NCBI GenBank assembly: GCA_014529385.2
Contig: CM043964.1
Location: 138,966,529-139,030,528 of the forward strand
Length of the DNA: 64,000 bases
Direction of reading: 5' to 3'
From: Adiantum capillus-veneris
Taxonomy: Eukaryota; Streptophyta; Polypodiopsida; Polypodiales; Pteridaceae
Shown: piece by piece, positions 44,116 to 54,726 of the stretch
Numbering within the stretch: the stretch's first letter is position 1
Layout: every line of letters begins with the position of its first letter
Notes under the pieces: generated by a model
Told to the model about the DNA's origin: nothing
The model's database searches: none
The model's input: the letters and a program-made list of their open reading frames with translations, nothing else
Position numbers and translations under genes: made by a program

Positions 44116-46963
44116 CCCATTGAGTCTTCTGATCCGAGATATAAGACTTCAATAAATCTAGAACCACTGAATTTGCAATCTCAGATTGCCCATCAGTCTG
44201 CGGGTGGAACGATGACGAGAACTGCAACCGCGTGCCAATGTTCTCCCAAATTGCCTTCCAAAACAAACTCGTGAATCTGGGGTCTCTGTCGGAGACAATC
44301 GTCTCAGGCATGCCATGTAATCTGAAGATCTGGGCCACAAACAGTCTCGCTAAGTGATCCGGCTTGACTATTTTCTTCATTGGAATGAAATGAGCCTGTT
44401 TGCTAAATCTGTCAATAACAGTCCAGATACCATCGTGACCACTTTGTGTTCTCGGGAGATCAAAAATGAAATCCATCGCAATACTTTCCCATGGGCGGGT
44501 GGGTATGGGTAAAGGATGTAACAATCCCTTTTCCTTATGCCTGTCAAACTCGACCTTCTCGCATACTAAGCAACTGCGCACAAACTCTTCCACATCTTTT
44601 TTGAGTCTCGGCCAAAAGAAGTATCTCTCTACCCCCTTCATGGTGGTAGCAATGCCGCGATGACCCGTAAAAGGTGGACAGTGGCATTCAGTCATAACCT
44701 CTTCCCTCAATGGGTGTGTAACGCACAACATAGTCTTTCTCATCAAGTAGCCTTCCCTAATGGAGTATCCTGCTACTGTCTCTCCATCCCGTATCCGTGT
44801 GAAAATATCTGCAAAATTTGTATTTGTGGTATACTGATCGACCATATCCTCGAAGCTCCTATGATGTATCGCGGAAATAGTCAGAACCAGCGGCTTCCGA
44901 GACAAAGCATCTGCCACCACATTCTTCTGTCCCTGCACATGGATAATCTGGAAGTGAAACTGTGACAAGATGTTTGCCCACCGCATCTGCTTTTTTGAAA
45001 GGTGCTTCTGTGACAAGAAGTAGCGCAAACTCTGATGGTCTGTAAAGACAGTAAAATCCGCTCCGAGTAGGTAATGCCGCCACTGAGTAAGAGCATGGAT
45101 AACCGCCAAAAGCTCTTTCTCATATATCTGTGCTGTCATCTCCGGCCTAGAGAACAATCGGCTCTCGTAAGCAATGACATAGCCTTCTTGCATCAAGACC
45201 GCACCCAGGCTACGATCACAAGCATCACAATATACTTCAAATGACTTCTGCAAATCCGGCAAAGTCAAAACTGGTCCCGTAGTCAATTTTTCTTTCAATT
45301 TCTGAAAGGCAGTCACCTCTGTAGATCCCCACGAGAAAGGGACTCCTTTCTGTGTCAAGACATGCAAAGGGGAAGCAACCTTTGCAAACTTTCGTACGAA
45401 CCGCCTGTAGTACGAACACAGTCCCAAGAAGCTTCTAACTTCATGGACATTCTTCAAATCGGGCCAATCACGTATAATCTCTATCTTGGCCGGATCCATT
45501 TGCACTCCTGCTGCTGAGGCAATGTGTCCCAAAAAGTGTATCTCTGGTAGGAAAAATTCACTTTTCTTTGCATTAATCACTAACTTGTGATCTCGTAATG
45601 CCTGAAAGACCTGAAGCAGATGATCTTTGTGTTCTGCCTCATTCTTGGAGAAAACAATGATGTCGTCAAAGAAAGTGCCAACAAATAGCCTGTACTCTCG
45701 AAAAATCCTGTCCATCATCCGGTTAAATGTCCCAAGAGCATTGGTTAAGCCAAAAGGCATCACCAAAAACTCAAATAACCCAAAAGTAGTCCGAAAGGCT
45801 GCCTTGTAGACGTCTCCCGGCGCGATTCGGATCTGATGATATCCACTCTTCAAGTCAATCCTGCTAAAGCCCGAGGATCCCTGTAACTTGTCGAGTATAT
45901 CATCGATCCTAGGAATAGGAAATCTGTTCTTGATGGTGATTTTGTTGAGAGCTCTATAATCGATGCACATCCTCCAAGATCCGTCTTTCTTCAAAACCAA
46001 CAACACTGGAGAGCAATACGGTGAAGTACTAGGCTGGACAAGACCCTTTTCCAAGAGGTCTTTCACTTGGTTCATAATCTCTTCATTCTGTGATCGGCTC
46101 ACATGGTAAGGTGGCCGGTTCGGTGGTGTGCTTCCAGGTATCAGATCAATGGTACGATCTTCAAGACGAGCAGGTGGTAGCTCTCCTGGTAGGCCCTCTG
46201 AGAAGCAATTGGCATGAGAGTGGAGAAAATCTTGGCGTTCTTTATCAAGGTTAGACATATTTGTCCTATCCTTATCGCTCAATTCTTTCATAAAGATCGA
46301 GTAAACAAACAGACTGGATTTCATTAATTTTGAAATGGCCGAAGCTGATACAATAGGGACAGGCTCGCCCTTTAGTTTAATATCAAGTACAATTGTTCTG
46401 CCCTTTTCTGTAGTCAAAGTCGCTTTTCTCGCCCGATAATCCACCACGGCATTGTTCTTGTGGTACCAGGGTATCCCTAAGAGAACATCACAACCCTCCA
46501 AAGGCATTATGAAGAAGTCCTCATGCCCCAAATACCCCTGACAATGCAACCGAAGTTTGCCAATGACAGGTGTAATGGCTACGTCCGTACTGGGTGCCGC
46601 TAGAACTGCCTCCGCAAGTGGTCCCATCCGATCGGGTGTAATCTCGAGCCGCGCCGCCAATTCCGGTGAAATGAAGTTGGCCTTGGCTCCTCCATCAAAG
46701 AAAATCAGGGCCTCTTGATCTTTCACTTTGCCCCAAGCTCGGCAAAGTTCTGTACTCTCGTCCCTGGTGTCAGGATCGGTACCCACACAATCTGGAACCA
46801 GTCTTGTTTTCATCTTGCCTTTTCGTCCACGTTCCTTAGCTGCTCTCGAACTCTCAGGCCTGTCATCGTCCTTATCATTTTGTTCTTTCTGTGCCTTTTT
46901 AGGGCACTTCGTGGAGATGTGTCCGGTCATCTTGCCTTCACCTGCCGATTGAATTCTCCTCAA
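44093..46963 (-). pseudogene. Element B pol polyprotein: protease, RT, RNase H, integrase
   Basis: 956 open codons on the minus strand. They begin just after fragment G with the second half of the zinc knuckle (GHISTKCPKK). Protease has LIFFDGGAKANFI, a DGGA in place of DSGA. RT has [11 protein letters not shown] and FFDDIIVFSKNE. RNase H has CDACDRSLGAVL and TDHQSLRYFL. Integrase has HRGIATTMKGVERYFFWP with CLVCEKVE, MDFIFDLP, SDRDPRF and HPQTDGQSEIANS. The frame breaks at QKTQW because of a short deletion; the rest is at 44115-43669. Because the gag C-terminus is replaced by fragment G and the frame is cut, B could not make a full polyprotein. Confidence 0.88.
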
Positions 46964-48707
46964 GAGGTACTCTCGACCTCACGCTGATCTAGCGCAGCCT
47001 TTCCCTGCCGCCTTGTCTTTGCCGATGCTGAGGAGGGCCTCCTCACAAGAAGGCCGGAGGTTGAGTGATGCCTCCCGCAGTGACGGTCTATGAGATAGCA
47101 TTGCTCATACACATAAGCCAACGTCAGCCCAATCAGAGTGGGCACATCTTCAACAGAAGACTGGCAAGCAAGCAAAGCCACCTAAATTCGGGCTCAGACA
47201 GGAGCCTCTCCAAGGTAAAGACAACAAGTATGCCTACATCCGGCCCCCTTGGAACTCTCTCAGCCCACTTTGGGCTAACTTGGAAAAATGCCGAAAAATC
47301 CCGGACCGCCTCGGGTCTGGGTGGGCTGAACCTGCTAGCAGCCCATCGGTTGAGAATGAGGAGCGCCACGGGCACGCGTTCATGAGTGTGCATGGTTGAA
47401 CTCGAAGAGGAAGTCGAGGTCTCCGCGTGGAGTACCTTAACGTCCAAAACGGACAAGCCGTCCGCGTGTAGCGTCGAGCCGATGCTCGCCGAAAAGAACC
47501 GACTATGAATCTGCCGCAGCCTTCGTCTGCGAACGAGGAGCACGTCGGGCACGCGTTCGTGAATGTACTTGGCTGAGCTCGAAGAGGAAGTCAAGACCTC
47601 CCCGTGGAGTACTTGAACGTCCAAAACGGACAACCCGTCCGCGTGTAGCGCCTTGCCGACGCTCGCCGATGAGACCCGCCGGCTACGAGCCGACGGCCCC
47701 GAAACTGGGTCATGGAGTCCCCGTGCGTGGCGGACTCTCCCGATTACCTCCATATGATGAAGTGGAGGGGGACACTCCCATTACCGGGCACTCTCAAACC
47801 CCCGCACGCGTCCGTAGTACCTAGAACGGTGAGGTGAGGAGAAAATCAAGGTCAGGACTATGTCCCATCGTCCGTCGTCCCCAACCGGGTCCATTGTGCG
47901 TCCCCGCGGCACCGAGCAGTGGTTTGCCAAGATCGGGTGGTCACTCGTCCACCGTCACCTCGGAGACCTCCGAATCAACCGGAGTCTAACATGCAAACCC
48001 CCCCCCTTAGAAAACTCTCGTCCCGAGAGTAGCATTGTTAGGGCAAGAAACTCCCTGGTTAATGCTTTGGAGGGTGTAGAGCTACGTGCGTCTACGAAAT
48101 CCAAAATGGGCTGCATGAGCGGTCTTACCGAGAAGGCAGTGTCTATCTCAAACAGTCGTGCTTGCTGAAAGGCAGAAAAGCTGTGGGTACCAAGTCCGCT
48201 TGGCACTTTTGCTGGGGCTTAACTGATAGGAATATATACATTGAGTGGCATAGACCACGTTGCTGCGTTGATCCATGCCGAGGAACCTGTCTGTTCCGGA
48301 TATTATACCTGATTGCTGCAGTGACGATGCAGCACTTGTCTTGAGGGTGAGAACCAAGTCGCGTTGATTCCCACTGCTTCTTGGAAGCTGATTTGGCTGA
48401 CTTCGTGCTGATTCCTTCTTGAATGGCGACGAAGGTCCACTTTGCGTTTAGCTGAGTTGATTGCATGGTGCAGAGTTACATCCTGTGCACTGAAAAAGAT
48501 TTGCTCGCTTCACATTCCATGGAGAGTAAGTTACTCTGCCGAATTGGATCCTTGGGCTTGATTGCCGAGGTGTTGAGGCCTCCTGAAGATTTCGCCTTTG
48601 GATTTTCCTTCTTGAAGCACTTACTGAGTGCTCATGTAGACCTGGAAGTCTTGATACGAGCTTATCTGTACGTTGCGGAAGATACCTTCTAGGCTTATTG
48701 AGCATCG
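46935..48707 (-). mobile_element. Fragment G: 3' part of another LTR element within B's gag
   Basis: This stretch replaces the part of B's gag between WWSTLL and the zinc knuckle. On the minus strand a purine tract (TTTTCTAAGGGGGGGG) is followed by TGCATGTTAGACTCC, which looks like the start of a 3' LTR near 47989 running left to about 46935. The right part (47990-48707) would be interior; one frame (48206-47955) ends ALTREFLALTMLLSGREF at the purine tract. It is GC-rich. A 177-bp duplication lies at 47358-47690. Ends and target duplication could not be set. Confidence 0.45.
47358..47690. repeat. 177-bp tandem duplication
   Basis: Copies start at GAGGAG 47358 and 47535. Both hold GGGCACGCGTTC, CGTCCAAAACGGACAA and CGTCCGCGTGTAGCG. 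As 177 is a multiple of three, a 206-codon minus-strand ORF crosses both copies; I treat it as fortuitous. Confidence 0.75.
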
Positions 48708-48942
48708 GAAAGAAGCGTGGACCACCAAGTGCGAGCATTCCCCTTAAAGTAAGAGGCAGCTCTCCGAATCTTGGAGTGCTCTGAATAGCGTCCTCCCGCG
48801 AAAGCGATGTCAAACTGCTGTATAAAAGACACAGCCTTTGAAGCATCGTATCCTGAAAAAGTATCAAACTTGATCGAGTGGCCACCTTCCTTAAACTCTC
48901 GGACTTTCTTGCTTTTATCTTCGAGAAAGTCATACTGGTTGG
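48708..48942 (-). pseudogene. Element B gag, capsid-like segment
   Basis: Minus strand: NQYDFLEDKSKKVREFKEGG, FDTFSGYDASKAVSFIQQFD, HSKIRRAASYFKGNARTWWS. This is the same capsid-type block as in C (53000-53180) and A (41300-41100). It joins to the N-terminal gag at 50194 once solo LTR F and one GTTGG are removed. It ends abruptly at fragment G. Confidence 0.75.
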
Positions 48943-50193
48943 TGTCACGTGACACATCCAACACTATGTGCCCGTGGACAAGCTACAGCATGAGCAGGGT
49001 TTCCGTCAGTCCAGTCAGTCTAGATTAGAAGTGATCTGGCACTTTTTGTGAGTCTATTCGTAGATCGTGCATGCCCAGTCTCTTAGTGTAGATGCATATC
49101 CTCTGGTTGCACACAGCATGATCATCAGCATTCCCATCAGAATCCATCAGAATCCTTCAGGGGAATTTTCCAGTGCATTTAGCCTATTTTACCTATTTTT
49201 GACATTTTTTACTTATTATTTTTAAGCGACTTTTGTTGGAAAGTAGGTAGGGCAATTTTGCTAAGTTTGTATATAAGCAAACTAGAGCTAGCACTATTTG
49301 GCAGAAGAGGCAACAGGAGCCAAGCTCAGCAGGCAACTTCTCAACAAGACCTTGGCGGTTTCCTCCACCAAGCAAGAAGACCATTGCCATCAGACCCCTT
49401 CCACTAGCGTTTTTGGAAAAGCTGCACTAGCTTGGCGTTTTTGCATTAGCAACTTCCCTCGCCAGAACCAAGCCCATCCTAGCGTTTTGCATCATCATCC
49501 CTCGCCGGAAGAAGCAGACAAGCCAGCGTTTTTGAAAACCAGCAGCCTAGCGTTTTTGGATCTACCCAGAGTTTGCAGATTCGAGCCCTTACAGCCTTCA
49601 GCCCGGCGATTTTCAGCATTAGAAGACCATCAAGATCAGCCCAAAGAAGTAGCAGATTCAGCCTGGATAGACCGTCGATTTTCAGCCTAAAGACACCTCA
49701 GTTTTCAGCCCTAAACCTGCATATTTTCAGCGTCAAAGACCCACAGAAACAACCCCCAAATCAACGTTTTTGGACGAGTCGCAGATTTCAGCCCATAGCG
49801 TTTTTGGACAGCAGTAGAAAGATTGCAGATTTCAGCCCTTAGGTCGACTTCGTCATCCCCGTCGTCATCGCCGACATAGCCTAGATTTGCATCAGCCACA
49901 TGCATCAGCATTGTACCACTTTGTGCAATCAATAGTAGACCACTCTCGCCGACGAGAGTAGGGCCTTCGGAGGAGGGTTTTACAACGTCTCTGGTGTCGT
50001 ATCTCTCTTCTCTCTCTATCTCTCAGTCTCATACACTTGCACGCACAGTGTCCATTCACTTTGTTTGTGATCATAGCATTCTCTCATTAAGTACGGAAGG
50101 CTCTACCTTCCATAAGAACAAAAGGAACCTTGAGCACAGTTCGGAGCACTCATCTTGAGCAAAGCGCAAACATTCATACCGCTGCACCTAACA
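48943..50193 (+). mobile_element. Solo LTR F
   Basis: A 1251-bp LTR standing alone, with TG at the left (TGTCACGTGACAC) and CA at the right (CACCTAACA), flanked by a perfect 5-bp duplication GTTGG (48938-48942, 50194-50198). TATATAAGC near 49269 suggests plus-strand orientation. No internal coding region or second LTR is present, so the rest was probably lost by LTR-LTR recombination. The right half has about seven copies of an AGCGTTTTTGG-type word. It interrupts B's gag between KKNFYKAN and NQYDFLED. Confidence 0.85.
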
Positions 50194-50922
50194 GTTGGCT
50201 TTGTAAAAATTCTTCTTGTTCGCATAAAAGTTTCCGTCGTCGGAATCTGAGCTGTTTGTAGACGAGTCCACAGTAGAACTGTCAGTCTCTGGGCGAGATT
50301 TAGTCTTCTTTGCCTTTTTTTTGCCCTTTCCGAAGCTTTGTTTCTTGCTTCGCTTTTTACCTTTTCTGTCTTCTTCGCTCGAATCTGAAGAGCTAGAAGA
50401 ACTGTCAGAAGAAGCAGAAGAAGAAGAAGAAGAAGAACTGGGTACTCCTTCAAATCGAACACTCTTCTTCTGTTTCTTTGCCTTGTTAAATGTCGACTGA
50501 CGACCCAAATATCTCGAGAAGTCAGTGCCTTTCTTCTGCTTTTTGCCGTGCTTTTTGGCTTTCTTTTGCGTGTCAAAAAGCTGAGCAATCCGTGCATCAA
50601 CCACCTCTTGTAATTCCTTCTCTAAATACTGTTTGTGATAAGAAGGTTTCTTGAGAGGGGGTTTCAGGGGTGTAGTGGTTTTCTGCCATTGTGCATGCAC
50701 TTGCTGAAAAGAAGTCTCGCTCATATATTTTGCCAATTTCAGATCCTTCACAAAACTGAGCATCATCTTTGTTGCATCGCCGATCAATTGACGACGCTTC
50801 ATCTCTCTTTGTTCCGCTTGAGTAGGCCGAGGCAGGCCATACTCTCTGCCGGAATCTTCGTTGTGATCCTTGCCCGCATCTCCAGATGCAGAGGGAATCG
50901 ACTGATCCTTGCGTGAAGCCAT
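50194..50922 (-). pseudogene. Element B gag, N-terminal part
   Basis: ATG at 50922 opens MASRKDQSIPSASGDAGKDH and about 240 codons. Features include helical ELQEVVDARIAQLF, a basic stretch (QKKAKKHGKKQKKG), a Ser-rich run of about 25 residues, and KGKKRSKKQSFGKGKKKAKK. The Ser-rich and Lys-rich low-complexity region is shared with C's gag (52545-52895). It is interrupted at KKNFYKAN by solo LTR F. Confidence 0.8.
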
Positions 50923-50981
50923 AGGTGCCGCGGAAAAAACAAATTGGGGATCGGATTTCCCGCAGAAGAGAAATCGGCCAT

Positions 50982-50993
50982 GCTTTGATACCA
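50982..50993 (-). other. Element B primer binding site
   Basis: Minus strand TGGTATCAAAGC, one mismatch from the initiator-Met primer site, one base beyond the 5' LTR end at 50995. Confidence 0.75.
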
Positions 50994-50994
50994 C

Positions 50995-51309
50995 TGTAAC
51001 AGACTTGGACACTCCAAGTCATGAATCAATCGCAACAGCACCAAATAACCACTTCAAAACAATTCACAGATCACAATAGATTTGCACTGGCCTGACGGAG
51101 TTCCGTGCCTAGAGATATTGGCCCCAAAGACTGGCGCCCCTTTCGGTATTTCTATATGTATTAAATCAATGTCAAAGTACAAAGAGCTGTTAGGGTTTCA
51201 CTCTCAGACTCCGCGTCCAGATGCTCTGAGAAGTGACCCCTAATCCGTGTCTCTAAAGGTTACAAGGGATGCCCAAAAGCAGAGCCCCAAAAGCTTTCAG
51301 TTCAAAAAG

Positions 51310-51369
<60 letters not shown>

Positions 51370-51700
51370 GAGAGCAAAATAAAGCATATCCATTCTCTCT
51401 CTCTCTCTCATCTCAACTTTGCGTAGCCAAAAGCATGTAGAACTCGCGTCACTAGTTGCTTTTTTCTCAGCTTCTGCAATTTCCGACAATTCCGTACACT
51501 GCTGCCACGTGGCACTAGCGCCAGCTTTTAGGGTTTTTCACCACTTAGGGTTTCAGCCAGCAGTTAGGGTTAGGGTTTCTAGAAATAGGGTTTTTGCAAA
51601 ATTAGGGTTTTTGGAAAATTTTAGGGTTTGCAGGATTTTTAGGGTTTCTGGCAGAAATTAGGGTTTCTACTGTCGGTAGCGATGTCATCACTTTGTGACA
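50995..51700 (-). repeat. Element B 5' LTR
   Basis: 706 bp. It includes a TC microsatellite at 51313-51365, longer than in the 3' LTR. About nine TAGGGTTT words cluster in 51185-51670, and TGCCACGTGGCA lies near 51503. Confidence 0.9.
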
Positions 51701-51705
51701 ACTGT

Positions 51706-52173
51706 ACGGAACCCCACGATTTGCGTTGGCCTGCTGACGTGGCAGAATGTACGGAACTTCGCTTTTTGCGTTGGTGCTGACGTGGTTGGCTGTACGGATT
51801 TCCGCAATTGGCACTGACTGCTTTTGCTGGCAGATTTTAGCCAAAGATGCTTTTGGACCAAATTGCTTTTAAGTTTAATGCTTTTGGGGCTTTGCTTTTA
51901 GCATCCCTTGTAACCTTTAGAATGAACCCAAGGGGCTCACTCTGCAGAGAATCCAGACACAGAGTTTGAGAGCGAGCACCCGTGAGCGGTTGTACTTTGC
52001 TCAAAGATAAATATAAAAAGAAATATTGAAAGGGGCGCTAGTCTTTGAGGCTAATATCTCTTGGCATGGAACTACGCCGGGCTATGTCGACTGTGAAATT
52101 TGTGAAGTGTTTTGAAGTGAATCTCTGCTGTGTCGCGACAGAATCTTGACTTGGGGTGTCCAAGTTTGTTACA
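51706..52173 (+). repeat. Element C 5' LTR, second part
   Basis: Continues from 33561. Further TGACGTGG words lie at 51735 and 51778, with TGTACGGA words beside them. It ends CAAGTTTGTTACA at 52173. TATAAAAAG near 52011 may be the TATA region. Total LTR length without B is about 583 bp. Confidence 0.8.
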
Positions 52174-52174
52174 G

Positions 52175-52186
52175 TGGTATCATAGC
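52175..52186 (+). other. Element C primer binding site
   Basis: TGGTATCATAGC, one mismatch from the initiator-Met site, one base after the LTR end. Confidence 0.75.
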
Positions 52187-52238
52187 ACGGCCGATTTCTC
52201 TTCTACTGGGAAATTCGATCCCTTTACTCGCGACACTT

Positions 52239-53720
52239 ATGGATTCCAAAAAGCATCAATCGACCTCTTCTGCAACCGTTGAGGTGGGAGGAGGCAACCC
52301 TGAAGATTTAAACGACTTAACTAAAGATGAGTATGGGCCACCTCGGCCTACACGGTATGAACTTTTGGAGATGCAACATCGACAACAGGTTGACGAGTGC
52401 ACAAAGCAGATGCTTCAGTTTGTTAAAGATCCCCAGTTTGCAAAATTTTTGACTCAGCAGTCCATGGCTGAAGTGTATACTCAGTGATAGAAAGCCACCG
52501 AACCACCAATTAAAGCGGCAATCAAGAAACCTCCTACTCCGAGGATGTTTACAGAAGAGGAACTTCAAGAGGTGGTTCAGGCCCAGATTAGGCAGCTTTT
52601 GGACTCGAAAAGTCAATCAAAAAAGCAGCTGAAGAAGCGCAAGAATGGGACTGACTACCCTGGTTACTTGAGCTGTCGATCTTCTTTTCCATCTGCAAGA
52701 AAGCAGAAGAAGCATGTGTGTTTTGAAGGACTACCCAGTTCTTCTTCCTCTTCTTCTGACAGTTCTTCTAGCTCTTCCGACTCGAGTGAGGAGGACAGAA
52801 AGGGCAAGAAGCGAAGCAAAAGCAAAGCTTCGGAAAGAGCAAGAAAAAGGCAAAGAAACTCAGATTCCGACCAGTTTCTGATAGCTCTACTCTGACAGTT
52901 CGGACTCCGACAACCACATGTTTTATGCGAAGAAGAAGCACTTTTACAGATGCAACCAATACGACTTCCTCGAAGACATACCAAGAAGACTAAGGAATTT
53001 AAAGAGGGTGGACAGTCAATAAAATTTGAATCCTTTTCTGGATTCCGAGATGCTCCAAGGGCTTTGGCCTTCATCCAATAGTTTGACATAGCCTTCTCTG
53101 GAGGGCATTACTCAGAGCACTCCAAGATCAGGAGGGCTGCATCTTTTCTAAAAGGAAATGCTTGAACATGGTGGTCCACTCTTCTTTTGAGGAAAGAAGC
53201 TCCAGTCAAGCGGTTGAAATTTATTTCTTCTTGGTTGACCCGGGAGTACGAATGGGATGTGAGAACCGCTTGGAACTATCTTCGGATGACCAAGGGAGAT
53301 TCTTTGGATGCATATTGCGAGAGGTTTTGGGACTCTTTTCTACTGACCTCTTCGTTTAAGGAGGTCACCTTTAAGGAACAGATTGAGTGGTTTTGCTGCG
53401 GACTCCCTACAGAGCTCCGAGATTATTGCCTTGAACAAAAGTCGGACTCTATTCAAGAATTAATGGGTCATGCGAAACGGGGTTTCTCGATACATTCGGG
53501 GAATTTGACCTACTCCACTGATGAAATCTTGATTCAAAGGACCAGACAGACTTCGAACAATGAAAATAGAAAGAAAAAGAGTCCCCAAGAAAAGGAAAAG
53601 AAAGATACATGACCCCGACTGACTCTTAGAGAAAGGGCTAACTATCTCAAAGAGGGGAAGTGTTTTGGTTGCGGGGAACAAGGGCACATCTCTGCAAAGT
53701 GCCCCAAAAAGGCACAATAA
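52239..53720 (+). pseudogene. Element C gag
   Basis: ATG at 52239 opens MDSKKHQSTSSATVEVGGGN. A TGA follows TEVYTQ-like sequence at 52486, and the frame resumes (MFTEEELQEVVQAQIRQLL, a Ser-rich run, KGKKRSKSKASERARKRQR). The capsid block at 53000-53180 (FKEGGQSIKF, GGHYSEHSKIRRAASF) has stops in it. 53187-53612 gives WDVRTAWNYLRMTKGDSLDA and FCCGLPTELRDYCLEQ. The CCHC knuckle CFGCGEQGHISAKC lies near 53660-53705. Structural capsid protein of the element; non-functional. Confidence 0.78.
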
Positions 53721-54457
53721 GGACAGACTGAAGGCAGACCAGAGAGTTCTAGAGCGGCATAGGAACGTGGCAGAAAATGCAAGATGAAAGCAAGACTGAT
53801 ATCGGATTGCATTGGAACTAACCCAAGCGAGATAGATGAAAGTACAAAACTTTACTGAGCTTGGGGCAAAGTGAAAGATCAAGAAGCCCTTATCTTTTTC
53901 GATGGAGGAGCCAAGGTTAACTTCATTTCACATGAATTGGCGGCGCGGCTCGAGATTACGCCCGACAGGATGAGCCACCAGCAGAGGCAGTTCTAGCGGC
54001 GCGCGAACGGGATGTAGCCATTACGCCTGTCATTGGCAATCTTCGTTTGCATTGTCAGGGGTATTTAGGGCACGAGGACTTTTACATCATGCCTTTGGAA
54101 GGGTGTGACGTCTTCCTAGGAGTCCCTTGGTACCATAAGAATAATACCGTGGTCGACTATTGGGCCAAGAAAGCGGCTTTGACAAATAAAAAGGGCAGAA
54201 AAATTGTACTAGATGTAAAATTGAAGGGCGAGTCAGTCCCTGTTGTATCGACTCAGTCCCTGTTGTATCGACTTCGGCCATGTCAAAATTAATGAAATCC
54301 AGTCTTTTTGTTTACTCAATCTATTTGAAAGAGTTGAATGATGAACATAGAGCGAACATGTCTGAACTAGACAAAGAACACCAAGATTTTCTTCACACAC
54401 ATGCTGATTGTTTCTCTGAAGGCTTGCCACGTGAGTTACCCCCATCTCGTCATGAGG
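53721..54457 (+). pseudogene. Element C protease and linker
   Basis: Frame pieces give DQEALIFFDGGAKVNFISHE (53877-53936), the retroviral-type aspartic protease site with DGGA as in B. Next come LRLHCQGYLGHEDFYIMPL-type residues (54047 on) and GCDVFLGVPWYHKNN. A short duplicated segment, TCAGTCCCTGTTGTATCGAC, occurs twice in a row at 54233-54270 and disturbs the frame. The coding sequence is cut by the insertion at 54464. Confidence 0.72.
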
Positions 54458-54726
54458 ATTATATACGCTGAACTTTGTGTTGATGTATGCTCATGTGTGT
54501 GTGCGTGTGGTGTGTGTTGTGCTGGGGAGCATATGTTAGTACCTAGTTCTAAACGCACTATTGGGCGCTGACGACGTTAGTGGGGATGTCGTGGTATTTA
54601 GTCAATACTATGCATGATGGAGCTGATGGTTATATCGTCTTGTGGGTGACTAATGGGTCTATACCTTGTACTTTCCTTCAAGGGCGAATCTGGGCTTATC
54701 CTGGATTCATCTAGGTATATATTATA
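54458..54726. mobile_element. 257-bp insertion with ATTATA direct repeats
   Basis: 54464-54720 interrupts C between Glu-Asp and Tyr-Thr-Ile-Asp-Leu. ATTATA at 54458-54463 and 54721-54726 is the duplicated target; removing one copy and the insert restores the reading frame across the site. No long inverted repeats are seen. It contains a short TG-rich stretch near 54495-54515. A small non-autonomous element is likely, family unknown. Confidence 0.65.

Larger units (their letters stand above)
33562..51700 (-). mobile_element. Element B: Ty3/gypsy chromovirus, minus strand, with nested insertions
   Basis: LTRs at 33562-34188 (3') and 50995-51700 (5') share sequence from TGTAACAGACTTGGACACTCC to TTTGTGACA as read on the plus strand. 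On the minus strand a primer site (TGGTATCAAAGC, 50993-50982) follows the 5' LTR, and a purine tract (GAGGGGGGTA) precedes the 3' LTR. The interior reads gag (50922-50194 and 48942-48708), protease to integrase (46963-44093), integrase C-terminus (44115-43669) and chromodomain (34983-34770). It is interrupted by solo LTR F, fragment G and the whole of element A. Without insertions it would be about 7 kb. Near-identical TSDs are GCTGT and ACTGT. Confidence 0.85.

Noticed and set aside
47133-47753. 206-codon minus-strand ORF as a gene
   Set aside because: It lies in a putative LTR and stays open because a 177-bp unit is duplicated; no known motif.
51530-51670. Interstitial telomere sequence
   Set aside because: TTAGGGTTT words are scattered, not tandem, and occur at the same place in both B LTRs.
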